Shown here: in pieces, positions 22,464 through 31,403 of the stretch
Layout of the letters: every line of letters starts with the position of its first letter
How positions within the stretch are numbered: the stretch's first letter is position 1
Assembly: GCF_003696285.1 (NCBI RefSeq)
Contig: NZ_RFFL01000007.1
Coordinates: forward strand, 62,001 to 126,000
Length of the DNA: 64,000 nucleotides
Direction of reading: 5' to 3'
DNA from: Stutzerimonas nitrititolerans
GTDB taxonomy: Bacteria; Pseudomonadota; Gammaproteobacteria; Pseudomonadales; Pseudomonadaceae
Translations under genes and position numbers: made by a program
The notes under the pieces: model-generated
Told to the model about the DNA's origin: nothing
The model's input: only the letters and a program-made list of their open reading frames with translations
Database searches by the model: none

Positions 22464-22478
22464 ATCGCGTGGTTATCA

Positions 22479-22495
22479 CGCACCAACGTGATGCG
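22479..22495 (+). promoter_or_regulatory. NtrC-like site upstream of ureE
   Basis: CGCACCAACGTGATGCG contains GCACC-N5-GATGC, one mismatch from the NtrC core GCACC-N5-GGTGC. It lies about 96 bases ahead of the sigma-54 promoter at 22591. Weaker than the ureD site. Confidence 0.5.
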
Positions 22496-22590
22496 CGACG
22501 CACCGCCACGCACCAGGACGACACAGTCCATGCGCCATTTTCAGGCAATCCGGCTGCCACAGCCCGCACGACAGGTCGAGCCCCACAGAT

Positions 22591-22606
22591 TGGCAAGGGC
22601 CTTGCT
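22591..22606 (+). promoter_or_regulatory. Internal sigma-54 promoter of ureE-ureF-ureG-ureJ
   Basis: TGGCAAGGGCCTTGCT has the GG-N10-GC spacing and a TTGCT -12 element. It lies 36 bases ahead of the ureE ATG, giving the accessory genes their own nitrogen-regulated start independent of ureDABC. Confidence 0.72.
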
Positions 22607-22641
22607 CTGCTTTGCGTTCATCAAACAAGCGGAACTGCCCC

Positions 22642-23142
22642 ATGCTGGTCATTCACCAACGCACCACTGCGCAGGCCAACGGCGACGCCGAGCTGGAACT
22701 GAGCTACGAGGCGCGCAGCAAGTCGCGCCTGCGCTGTTTTTCCACCACAGGCGAAGAGGTAGGTCTGTTCCTCGAACGCGGCCAGCCGCCGCTACGCGAG
22801 GGCGAATGCCTGCTGGCCCAGGACGGACGCATCGTCATTGTGCGCGCCCGTGCGGAACAGCTGCTCCAAGTCACCTGCGCCAACAGCTTCGAGCTGACAC
22901 GGGCGGCCTACCACCTGGGCAATCGTCACGTGGCCCTCCAGATCGGTGACGGCTGGCTGCGCCTGCTCGACGATTACGTGCTCAAGGACATGCTGCTGCA
23001 ACTGGGCGCCTGCGTCGAAGCCATCGAAGCGCCCTTCCAGCCGGAACATGGCGCCTACGGCGGCGGCCACCACCACTCCCACGCCGGCGAGGCCGAGTTC
23101 AGTTATGCGCCGAGGTTGCACCAGTTCGGCGCGCGCCGGTGA
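22642..23142 (+). CDS. ureE: Urease nickel metallochaperone UreE
   Basis: UreE binds Ni2+ and delivers it to the urease maturation complex. The 166-residue product begins MLVIHQRTTAQANGDAELEL. The family region is LTRAAYHLGNRHVALQIGDG, with the conserved metal-binding His in GNRHV. A His-rich C-terminal tail (GGGHHHSHAGEAEFSYAPRL) can bind extra nickel. The stop overlaps the ureF GTG start by three bases. Confidence 0.94.
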   Translation: MLVIHQRTTAQANGDAELELSYEARSKSRLRCFSTTGEEVGLFLERGQPPLREGECLLAQDGRIVIVRARAEQLLQVTCANSFELTRAAYHLGNRHVALQIGDGWLRLLDDYVLKDMLLQLGACVEAIEAPFQPEHGAYGGGHHHSHAGEAEFSYAPRLHQFGARR

Positions 23143-23816
23143 ATCCGCCTGCGTTCGCGTTGCTGCGCCTGGCCAGCCCGCAGTTGCCTATCGGCGGTTA
23201 CAGCTATTCCCAGGGTCTGGAAATGGCGGTGGAACGGGGTCTGGTGCGTGACGAGCCCAGCGCCCGACGCTGGCTCGGCGACCAGATGCTGTTCAATCTG
23301 GCGCGCTTCGAGATGCCCTTGCTGCTGGCCCATTGCGACGCGGCCGCCGCTGACGACTGGCACGCACTGGAGCGGCTGACCGCGTGCCATCGCGCCAGCC
23401 GCGAAACGCGGGAGCTGCGCCTGGAAAGTCGGCAGATGGGGTACTCGCTCAAGCAGTTGCTGAGCAATCTGCCGGAACTGGACGAGCCTGCCCGCGCGCT
23501 ATTCGAACGCATCGACGAACCCGGCGTTGCCCTGGGCTGGGCGCTCGCCGCGCGCGCCTGGGCCATCCCGCCCGCCGATGCGCTCACGGCCTGGCTCTGG
23601 GGCTGGCTGGAAAACCAGTTGGCCGTGCTGATGAAGACCCTTCCGCTAGGCCAGCAGGCCGCCCAGCGGCTGACTTCCGAACTGCTGCCGACGCTGGGGC
23701 AGGCCCAGCGCACCGCGAGCGAAATCGCCCCCGAGCACTGGGGCAGCGCTCCTTTCGGCCTGGCGCTGGCGAGCATGGCCCATGAGCGCCAGTACAGCCG
23801 ACTGTTTCGCTCATGA
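23139..23816 (+). CDS. ureF: Urease accessory protein UreF
   Basis: UreF works with UreD and UreG as a gate for GTP-dependent nickel insertion. The 225-residue helical product begins [20 protein letters not shown] (GTG start overlapping the ureE stop) and contains [16 protein letters not shown] and the C-terminal [19 protein letters not shown]. Length is normal. Translational coupling with ureE is likely. Confidence 0.94.
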   Translation: MNPPAFALLRLASPQLPIGGYSYSQGLEMAVERGLVRDEPSARRWLGDQMLFNLARFEMPLLLAHCDAAAADDWHALERLTACHRASRETRELRLESRQMGYSLKQLLSNLPELDEPARALFERIDEPGVALGWALAARAWAIPPADALTAWLWGWLENQLAVLMKTLPLGQQAAQRLTSELLPTLGQAQRTASEIAPEHWGSAPFGLALASMAHERQYSRLFRS

Positions 23817-23865
23817 GCGCGACAGGCATCGCAATCACCCTATTACCGCAACAGAGGACATCACC

Positions 23866-24480
23866 ATGAACGCCCAACCCCTGCGTGTCGGCATCGGCGG
23901 CCCGGTCGGCTCCGGCAAGACCGCGCTGACCCTCGCCCTGTGCCTGGCGCTGCGCGAGCGCTACAACCTGGCCGTGGTCACCAACGACATCTACACCCAG
24001 GAAGACGCCCAGTTTCTGGTGCGCAACGAGGCGCTGGTGCCCGAGCGCATCATCGGCGTGGAAACCGGCGGCTGCCCGCACACGGCGATCCGCGAGGATG
24101 CCTCGATCAACCTGGAGGCCGTCGAGCAACTCAACCGGCGCTTTCCGGGGCTGGATCTGATCCTAGTCGAATCCGGGGGTGACAACCTGTCGGCCACCTT
24201 CAGCCCCGAGCTGTCGGACCTGACGATCTACGTGATCGACGTCTCGGCCGGCGACAAGCTGCCGCGCAAGGGCGGACCGGGCATCTGCAAGTCCGACCTG
24301 CTGGTGATCAACAAGATCGACCTGGCGCCCATGGTCGGCGCCTCGCTGGAAGTCATGGAGCGCGACACCCGCACGATGCGCGGCGACAAGCCCTTCGTGT
24401 TCAGCAACCAGAAAATCGGCCAGGGCCTGGACGACATCATCGCCTTCATCGAACGACAGGGAATGCTCCGTAGCGCCTGA
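23866..24480 (+). CDS. ureG: Urease accessory GTPase UreG
   Basis: UreG is the SIMIBI-class GTPase that powers nickel delivery to urease. The 204-residue product begins [20 protein letters not shown] with the P-loop [10 protein letters not shown]. The metal-binding CPH is in [18 protein letters not shown], with the switch [15 protein letters not shown] and guanine-specificity motif [13 protein letters not shown] chose the ATG at 23866, where homology begins. Confidence 0.96.
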   Translation: MNAQPLRVGIGGPVGSGKTALTLALCLALRERYNLAVVTNDIYTQEDAQFLVRNEALVPERIIGVETGGCPHTAIREDASINLEAVEQLNRRFPGLDLILVESGGDNLSATFSPELSDLTIYVIDVSAGDKLPRKGGPGICKSDLLVINKIDLAPMVGASLEVMERDTRTMRGDKPFVFSNQKIGQGLDDIIAFIERQGMLRSA

Positions 24481-24547
24481 GCAGAAGCATCCCGTAGGCG
24501 TGACGCCTGCAACCGCAAATCGCAACCGACCGTCAGAGGAACACCGC

Positions 24548-25123
24548 ATGAACCTGCAGAAAAATTTCGCCTTCGCTTTCGCCCTGCTGCTCAGCCCGGC
24601 TTTGGCCTTCGCCCACCCGGGCCATGACCATGCCGGGGTAATGTCCGGCATCACGCATCCGATCCTGGGTCTCGATCATCTGCTGGCGATGCTTGCCGTC
24701 GGCCTGTGGGCCTCGCAACAACAGGGCAAGGCGCGGCTGGCGCTGCCGCTGACCTTCGTCGCGACGATGCTCATCGGCGGCCTGCTCGGTTTCGCTGGCA
24801 TTGAACTGCCACTCATGGAAACCGGTATCGCCGGTTCGGTCCTGGCGCTCGGCCTGCTGGTGGCGCTGGCGGTACGTCCGCCGCTGCCGCTGGCGGCCGG
24901 TCTGACTGCCCTGTTCGCGCTCAGCCATGGCATGGCGCACGGACTGGAGCTGCCGGAGCTGGCCAGCCCCTGGGGTTACGCGGTCGGCTTCATCGCCGCT
25001 ACGGCGTTCCTGCATGCCGCCGGTTACCTCGTTGCACGCAACCTGCCGCAAGCCGCCGCGCCCCTGATCCGCATAGCCGGTGCCGCCTCGGCACTGACCG
25101 GCGCCTGGCTGCTGGCAGGCTGA
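24548..25123 (+). CDS. ureJ: HupE/UreJ-family membrane protein, putative nickel transporter
   Basis: HupE/UreJ proteins are small integral membrane proteins thought to carry nickel for urease or hydrogenase. The 191-residue product has a signal peptide ending ALAFA. The mature His-rich start is HPGHDHAGVMSGITHPILGL, with DHLLAMLAVGLWA in the first of about six helices and SHGMAHGLELPE in a later one. Its place directly after ureG supports nickel supply to urease. A short palindrome at 24493-24509 lies in the gap before it. Confidence 0.88.
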   Translation: MNLQKNFAFAFALLLSPALAFAHPGHDHAGVMSGITHPILGLDHLLAMLAVGLWASQQQGKARLALPLTFVATMLIGGLLGFAGIELPLMETGIAGSVLALGLLVALAVRPPLPLAAGLTALFALSHGMAHGLELPELASPWGYAVGFIAATAFLHAAGYLVARNLPQAAAPLIRIAGAASALTGAWLLAG

Positions 25124-25176
25124 CCTTTAGCCAGCCGCACCACGAGCGCGCAACACAACGCCCCACCGCAGGTCCA

Positions 25177-25242
25177 TTGCCCCGTTTTCGCACCACCCCA
25201 GCCCGCCACATTGTCGTGGCGCATGGGCGAAAACGGCGGCAA
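25177..25242. promoter_or_regulatory. Nested inverted repeat upstream of the urtA promoter
   Basis: Outer arms TTGCC-CCGTTTTCGC (25177-25191) and GCGAAAACGG-C-GGCAA (25227-25242) pair almost perfectly. Inside them lies a second dyad, CGCCAC-N6-GTGGCG (25204-25221). The block ends 30 bases upstream of the sigma-54 promoter, where an activator or architectural protein would bind. It does not match the NtrC consensus well and does not look like the REP units here. Confidence 0.55.
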
Positions 25243-25272
25243 AGCCCCGATCTAGAAGGCTCCCCGCAAAAC

Positions 25273-25287
25273 TGGCACGGATGCTGC
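25273..25287 (+). promoter_or_regulatory. Sigma-54 promoter of the urt operon
   Basis: TGGCACGGATGCTGC keeps the GG-N10-GC spacing and the full TGGCACG -24 element. The predicted start is about 55 bases upstream of the urtA ATG. It fits nitrogen-limited expression of urea uptake. Confidence 0.78.
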
Positions 25288-25353
25288 GATAACGCTCCAG
25301 GTCCCCACGGACCCACCCACAGTTGCGCACGGACAGCCAAGGAGCCATTCACG

Positions 25354-26622
25354 ATGAAACGCCGTCCCCTACTGAAGTCCACCCTCGCCGCCAGCGCCTT
25401 GATGCTCAGCGGCCTGTTCCCGTTCACCCTGCAGGCCGCCGAGACCATCAAGGTCGGTATCCTGCATTCGCTGTCCGGCACCATGGCCATCTCCGAGACC
25501 TCGCTCAAGGACATGGCGCTGATGACCATCGACGAGATCAACGCCAACGGCGGCGTGCTCGGCAAGCAGCTCGAGCCGGTGGTGGTCGACCCTGCCTCGA
25601 ACTGGCCGCTGTTCGCCGAGAAGGGCCGCCAGCTGCTCACCCAGGACAAGGTCGCGGTGACCTTCGGCTGCTGGACCAGCGTGTCGCGCAAGTCCGTGCT
25701 GCCGGTCTATGAAGAACTCGACGGCCTGTTGTTCTATCCCGTGCAGTACGAAGGCGAAGAGCTCTCGCCGAACGTCTTCTACACCGGCGCCGCGCCGAAC
25801 CAGCAGGCCATCCCGGCGGTGGAATACCTGATGAGCGAGGATGGCGGCAGCGCCGAGCGCTTCTTCCTGCTGGGCACCGATTACGTCTACCCGCGCACCA
25901 CCAACAAGATTCTGCGCGCCTTCCTGATCAGCAAGGGCGTGCCGGAAGCGAACATCGAAGAGGTCTACACCCCCTTCGGCCACAGCGATTACCAGACCAT
26001 CGTCGCCAACATCAAGAAGTTCTCCGCTGGCGGCAAGACAGCGGTGGTGTCGACCATCAACGGCGACTCCAACGTGCCGTTCTACAAGGAACTGGCCAAC
26101 CAGGGCCTGGAAGCCACCGACGTGCCGGTGGTCGCCTTCTCGGTCGGCGAAGAGGAGCTGCGCGGCATCGACACCAAACCGCTGGTCGGTCACCTGGCCG
26201 CCTGGAACTACTTCCAGTCGGTGGAGAATCCGGTCAACGAGCAGTTCGTCGCCAAGTGGAAGGCCTACGCCAAGGACAAGGGCCTGCCGGGCGCCGACAA
26301 GGCGGTAACGAACGACCCGATGGAAGCCACCTATGTCGGCATCCACATGTGGGCGCAGGCGGCCGAGAAGGCCGGCAGCACCGACGTCGGCAAGGTGCGC
26401 GATGCCCTGGCCGGGCAGACCTTCGCAGCGCCGAGCGGCTACACCCTGACCATGGACAAGACCAACCACCACCTGCACAAGCCGGTGATGATCGGCGAGG
26501 TACAGGAAGACGGCCAGTTCTCGGTGGTCTGGGAGACCGAAAGCCCGGTCCGCGCCCAGCCGTGGAGCCCGTACATCCCCGGCAACGACAAGAAGCCGGA
26601 TTACGCGGTTAAGTCGAACTGA
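25354..26622 (+). CDS. urtA: Urea ABC transporter substrate-binding protein UrtA
   Basis: UrtA is the periplasmic urea receptor of the UrtABCDE transporter. The 422-residue product has a signal sequence MKRRPLLKSTLAASALMLSG with a Tat-like RRPLLK and cleavage near TLQA/AETIK. The mature protein begins IKVGILHSLSGTMAISE and contains FGCWTSVSRKSVLPVYEEL and LLFYPVQYEGEELSPNVFYT, typical of the urea/short-amide subgroup. The ATG at 25354 has an AAGGAG site ahead of it. It heads the urt operon and follows the urease genes directly. Confidence 0.95.
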   Translation: MKRRPLLKSTLAASALMLSGLFPFTLQAAETIKVGILHSLSGTMAISETSLKDMALMTIDEINANGGVLGKQLEPVVVDPASNWPLFAEKGRQLLTQDKVAVTFGCWTSVSRKSVLPVYEELDGLLFYPVQYEGEELSPNVFYTGAAPNQQAIPAVEYLMSEDGGSAERFFLLGTDYVYPRTTNKILRAFLISKGVPEANIEEVYTPFGHSDYQTIVANIKKFSAGGKTAVVSTINGDSNVPFYKELANQGLEATDVPVVAFSVGEEELRGIDTKPLVGHLAAWNYFQSVENPVNEQFVAKWKAYAKDKGLPGADKAVTNDPMEATYVGIHMWAQAAEKAGSTDVGKVRDALAGQTFAAPSGYTLTMDKTNHHLHKPVMIGEVQEDGQFSVVWETESPVRAQPWSPYIPGNDKKPDYAVKSN

Positions 26623-26635
26623 GGATGTCCTTCGT

Positions 26636-26661
26636 GGTGGATGGATGAAACGCCATCCACC
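26636..26661. repeat. Hairpin between urtA and urtB
   Basis: A perfect 9-bp stem GGTGGATGG/CCATCCACC with an 8-base loop follows the urtA stop. It resembles the GGTGGA REP subtype but lacks the GTAG foot. It could stabilise the urtA mRNA so that the binding protein is made in excess of the membrane components. Confidence 0.6.
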
Positions 26662-26718
26662 TGTCGGCCGCCACAAGCTCCATCAAGAGAGCACGCGGCC
26701 TCCCTGGGAAATACACAG

Positions 26719-28290
26719 ATGAACACTGCCCTGCACCGAATCCTCCTGTTGCTCCTGCTGGCCCTGCCTTGGGTGGCGCAGGCCGGAGACGCAGCCAACT
26801 ATGCCAGCGCCAGCCCGGCGCAGCAGGCGAAACTGCTGGAAAGCTGGGCCGTCGCGCCCATACCCGAGCGCCTGCAATTGATCGAAGCGCTGCGCGCCAA
26901 CCGCGTCGCCATCGACCGCAACAAAACCCCCTTCGTCGAGGAGAACGGCGGCTACCGCGCCCTCGAAGGCGAGGCCGAACCCGACGGCACGCCGAAGAAG
27001 CTGCGCCTGAACAACCGCCTGCGCGGCTTGCTGAATACGGCGCTGGCCAGCCACCAGCTGTTTTCCGAGGAAACGTCGCAGCGTCTCAGTGCCGCCAAGC
27101 GCCTCCAGCGCAGCGGCCAGCCCGAACAACTCGGCCTGCTCCAGCAGCGCCTCGAAGCCGAAGACGACCCGGCCGTGAGCGAGGCCCTGGCACTGGCACT
27201 CGCCAATCTGCAGCTCAGTGCTGGCGATCCCGCGGTACGCCTGGCCGCCGTGCGCCTGCTTGGCGAAACTGGCGCACCGCTTGCCCGGGTGCGGCTGGAA
27301 AACCTGCTGGCCGACGAGGCTGAAACCGACGCCGCCGTGCGCAAGGCCGCCGAAACCAGCCTGGCGCAGGTCAAGCGCAAGCTGTTGTTCGGCGAACTGC
27401 TCGGCCAGGCCTTCAGCGGCCTGTCCCTGGGTTCGATCCTGCTGCTGGCCGCGCTCGGCCTGGCGATCACCTTCGGCCTGCTCGGAGTGATCAACATGGC
27501 CCACGGCGAAATGCTCATGCTCGGCGCCTACACCACCTACATGGTGCAGGTACTGATGGCCCGACTCGCGCCCGAGGCGCTCGCCTTCTACCCGCTCGTG
27601 GCGCTACCGGTGGCCTTCTTCGTCACCGCATGCATCGGCATGGCGCTGGAGCGCACGGTGATCCGCCACCTCTACGGCCGCCCGCTGGAAACCCTGCTGG
27701 CGACCTGGGGCATCAGCCTGATCCTGATTCAATTGGTGCGCGTGCTGTTCGGCGCGCAGAACGTCGAGGTGGCCAACCCCGCCTGGCTCTCCGGTGGCTT
27801 GCAGGTGCTGCCGAACCTGGTGCTGCCGTATAACCGCATGGTGATCATCGGCTTCGCGCTGTTCGTCGTGGCGCTGACCTGGCTGCTGCTGAACAGGACC
27901 CGCCTGGGCCTGAACGTCCGGGCCGTGACGCAGAACCGCAACATGGCCGCCTGCTGCGGCGTGCCCACCGGCCGTATCGACATGATGGCGTTCGGCTTGG
28001 GGTCCGGCATTGCCGGGCTGGGCGGCGTGGCGCTGAGCCAGATCGGCAACGTCGGCCCGGATCTCGGCCAGAGCTACATCATCGATTCCTTTCTGGTAGT
28101 GGTGCTCGGTGGCGTCGGCCAGTTGGCCGGTAGCATCTTCGCCGCCTTCGGCTTAGGGATAGCCAACAAGATCCTCGAGCCACAGATCGGCGCGGTGCTG
28201 GGCAAGATCCTGATCCTCGCGCTGATCATCCTGTTCATCCAGAAGCGTCCCCAGGGGCTGTTCGCGCTGAAAGGGAGGGTGATCGATTGA
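26719..28290 (+). CDS. urtB: Urea ABC transporter permease UrtB
   Basis: UrtB is one of the two permeases. The 523-residue product has a signal-like N-terminus (MNTALHRILLLLLLALPWVA). A helical soluble domain of about 200 residues with HEAT-like features follows (SEALALALANLQLSAGDPAV, VRLLGETGAPLARVRLENLL). The LivH-type membrane domain then begins near residue 220 (GLSLGSILLLAALGLAITFG) and includes INMAHGEMLMLGAYTTYMVQ. The long pre-permease domain is normal for UrtB but absent from LivH. I chose the ATG at 26719 because the signal sequence begins there. Confidence 0.94.
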   Translation: MNTALHRILLLLLLALPWVAQAGDAANYASASPAQQAKLLESWAVAPIPERLQLIEALRANRVAIDRNKTPFVEENGGYRALEGEAEPDGTPKKLRLNNRLRGLLNTALASHQLFSEETSQRLSAAKRLQRSGQPEQLGLLQQRLEAEDDPAVSEALALALANLQLSAGDPAVRLAAVRLLGETGAPLARVRLENLLADEAETDAAVRKAAETSLAQVKRKLLFGELLGQAFSGLSLGSILLLAALGLAITFGLLGVINMAHGEMLMLGAYTTYMVQVLMARLAPEALAFYPLVALPVAFFVTACIGMALERTVIRHLYGRPLETLLATWGISLILIQLVRVLFGAQNVEVANPAWLSGGLQVLPNLVLPYNRMVIIGFALFVVALTWLLLNRTRLGLNVRAVTQNRNMAACCGVPTGRIDMMAFGLGSGIAGLGGVALSQIGNVGPDLGQSYIIDSFLVVVLGGVGQLAGSIFAAFGLGIANKILEPQIGAVLGKILILALIILFIQKRPQGLFALKGRVID

Positions 28291-28331
28291 AAGCGCTCTC
28301 TTCCATCGATGCGTTCGGCGTCAGCTCCGTT

Positions 28332-28552
28332 GGCCGAATAAATTCGGCCCTACAGTTCGCATGCGTCACCGCTCGGGTAAATCCGGGCCTGCATCTTGCC
28401 GGCGCCCCTGGCCGATTGAATTCGGCCCTACAGGCTGATCTCGTAGCCGAATCAGCGGCTTGCGTAGGGCCGAACTTGTTCGGCCATGGCTCCCCTCGCC
28501 CCTCCACATGGGCAGCCTCGCCGGCTGCCCGGCCGACTGAATTCGGCCCTAC
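28332..28552. repeat. Cluster of four REP units between urtB and urtC
   Basis: Four GTAGGGCCGA-type units lie in 292 bases: minus at 28332-28353, 28410-28431 and 28531-28552, and plus at 28464-28485. Each has a GGCCGA/TCGGCC stem. A degenerate piece is visible near 28443. This is the densest REP cluster in the window and separates two genes of one transporter. No gene is supported in the gap. Confidence 0.88.
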
Positions 28553-28582
28553 ATTCGCTGCCCAGATTCGAGGCTGTCGCCC

Positions 28583-29658
28583 ATGAACCAGCCAATCACC
28601 CTCACCGCCGCACAGAAAGCCGGCCCGGCACTGACCGTCATCGTTCTCGGCGCCGTTCTCGCCATCCTCGTCGCCATGCCCCTGCTGCATCTGCTACCGG
28701 CTGACAACGCCTTCCATGTCTCGGCCTATACCCTGACGCTGGTAGGCAAGATCCTCTGCTACGCCATCGTCGCCCTGGCGCTGGACCTGGTCTGGGGCTA
28801 CGCCGGGCTGCTGTCGCTCGGTCACGGGCTGTTCTTCGCCCTCGGCGGCTACGCCATGGGCATGTACCTGATGCGCCAGAGCGCCGGTGACGGCCTGCCC
28901 GCCTTCATGAGCTTCCTCGCCTGGAACGAGCTGCCCTGGTACTGGTACGGCACCTCGAGCTTCCTCTGGGCCATGTGCCTGGTGGTACTGGTACCGGGCC
29001 TGCTGGCCTTCGTGTTCGGTTTCTTCGCCTTCCGCTCGCGGATCAAGGGCGTGTACTTCTCGATCATGACCCAGGCGTTGACCTTCGCCGGCATGCTCTT
29101 GTTCTTCCGCAACGAGACCGGCTTCGGCGGCAACAACGGCTTCACCGATTTCAGGACCATCCTCGGCTTCTCGATATCGGCCCCGGCGACCCGCGCCGTC
29201 TTGTTCCTCACCACCGTGGCCCTGCTGGCCGGCAGCCTGTATCTCGGCTGGCGGCTGGCGCACAGCAAGTTCGGTCGGGTACTGACCGCGCTGCGCGACG
29301 CGGAGAACCGCCTGATGTTCTGCGGCTACGATCCGCGGGGCTACAAGCTGTTCATCTGGACGCTGTCGGCTGTGCTCTGCGGCCTGGCCGGCGCGCTCTA
29401 CGTGCCTCAGGTAGGCATCATCAATCCCAGCGAGATGGCGCCGACCCAGTCCATCGAAGCCGCCGTCTGGGTCGCCCTGGGCGGACGCGGCACGCTGATC
29501 GGACCGCTGCTGGGCGCCGGCATCGTCAACGGGATGAAGAGCTGGTTCACAGTGGCCTTCCCCGAGTACTGGCTGTTCGCCCTCGGCGCGCTGTTCATCG
29601 TCGTCACCCTGTACTTGCCCAAGGGCGTCATCGGCTTGCTGCGCCGGAGGAACGAGCA

Positions 29659-29662
<4 letters not shown>
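28583..29662 (+). CDS. urtC: Urea ABC transporter permease UrtC
   Basis: UrtC is the LivM-type second permease. The 359-residue product has about nine hydrophobic segments and contains LDLVWGYAGLLSLGHGLFFA, GYAMGMYLM, KGVYFSIMTQALTFAGML and the C-terminal GGRGTLIGPLLGAGIVNGM. Its stop overlaps the urtD start (ATGA), which indicates coupling. A REP cluster separates it from urtB. Confidence 0.95.
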
Positions 29663-30492
<830 letters not shown>

Positions 30493-30507
30493 ACGAGCGG
30501 CCGAACC

Positions 30508-30540
30508 GTAGGGTGGAAAACGGCGAAGCCTTTTTCACGC
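30508..30540 (+). repeat. Single REP unit between urtD and urtE
   Basis: The unit starts GTAGGGTGGAAAACGGCG and closes with CGAAGCCTTTTTCACGC. It is nearly identical to the unit at 61987-62020 on the other strand. It sits 25 bases ahead of the urtE ATG. Confidence 0.75.
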
Positions 30541-30565
30541 GTACAACACCAGCAAGGACATCGAC

Positions 30566-31264
30566 ATGCTTACAGTCGAGCAACTCCATCAGTACTACGG
30601 CGGCAGCCACATCCTGCGCGGCCTCTCGTTCGAGGCGAAGATCGGCGAAGTCACCTGCCTGCTGGGCCGCAACGGCGTCGGCAAGACCACGCTGCTCAAG
30701 TGCCTGATGGGCCTGATCCCGGCCAAGGAAGGTTCGGTGAGGTGGGAAGGCAAGCCGATCACGGGGTTCAAGCCCCATCAGCGCGTGCATGCAGGCATCG
30801 CCTATGTGCCTCAGGGGCGAGAGATATTCGGCCGCCTCACCGTCGAGGAAAACCTGCTGATGGGGCTTTCCCGTTTCAGCGCGAAGGAGGCCAGGGAAGT
30901 ACCCGAGTTCATCTACGAGCTGTTCCCGGTCCTCGAGGAAATGAAGCATCGTCGCGGTGGGGACCTTTCCGGCGGCCAGCAGCAACAGCTGGCCATCGGC
31001 CGTGCCCTGGCCAGCCGCCCACGCCTGCTGATCCTCGACGAACCCACCGAAGGCATCCAGCCCTCGGTGATCAAGGAGATCGGCGCCGTTATCCAGAAAC
31101 TCGCCGCCAAGGGCGATATGGCGATCCTGCTGGTGGAGCAGTTCTACGACTTCGCTGCGGAACTGGCCGACCAGTACCTGGTGATGAGCCGCGGCGAGAT
31201 CGTCCAGCAGGGCCGGGGCGAAACCATGGAAGCCGACGGCGTGCGCGGGCTGGTGGCAATCTGA
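30566..31264 (+). CDS. urtE: Urea ABC transporter ATPase UrtE
   Basis: UrtE is the LivF-like ATPase. The 232-residue product begins [20 protein letters not shown]. Walker A is [16 protein letters not shown], the signature is [20 protein letters not shown] and Walker B is [16 protein letters not shown]. The family stretch [20 protein letters not shown] is present. It is the last gene of the urea block. Confidence 0.95.
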   Translation: MLTVEQLHQYYGGSHILRGLSFEAKIGEVTCLLGRNGVGKTTLLKCLMGLIPAKEGSVRWEGKPITGFKPHQRVHAGIAYVPQGREIFGRLTVEENLLMGLSRFSAKEAREVPEFIYELFPVLEEMKHRRGGDLSGGQQQQLAIGRALASRPRLLILDEPTEGIQPSVIKEIGAVIQKLAAKGDMAILLVEQFYDFAAELADQYLVMSRGEIVQQGRGETMEADGVRGLVAI

Positions 31265-31265
31265 G

Positions 31266-31302
31266 GACAGCGCGGTCGAGCTAGGCGGCGCCGCGCGCTG
31301 TC
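31266..31302 (+). terminator. Possible terminator after urtE
   Basis: Just after the urtE stop, GACAGCGCG and CGCGCTGTC form a 9-bp GC-rich stem around an internal loop. No T-run follows, so this may act with Rho or as an mRNA 3' stabiliser. The rest of 31303-31403 contains short GC-rich repeats only. Confidence 0.5.
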
Positions 31303-31403
31303 AGACCAGGTGGTGCTTACGGAAGGCCGGCCCGTCATGGCCGGCCAGGCCCTGCGAGGGCCTGAATGTCCGGCAGGCAAGATCCCACCAGACGGAATGG
31401 CAC

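Noticed and set aside
28332..28552. Possible CRISPR array (repeated short units)
   Set aside because: Units alternate in orientation, spacing is irregular, units are palindromic with a GTAG foot, and no cas genes are present. These are REP elements.
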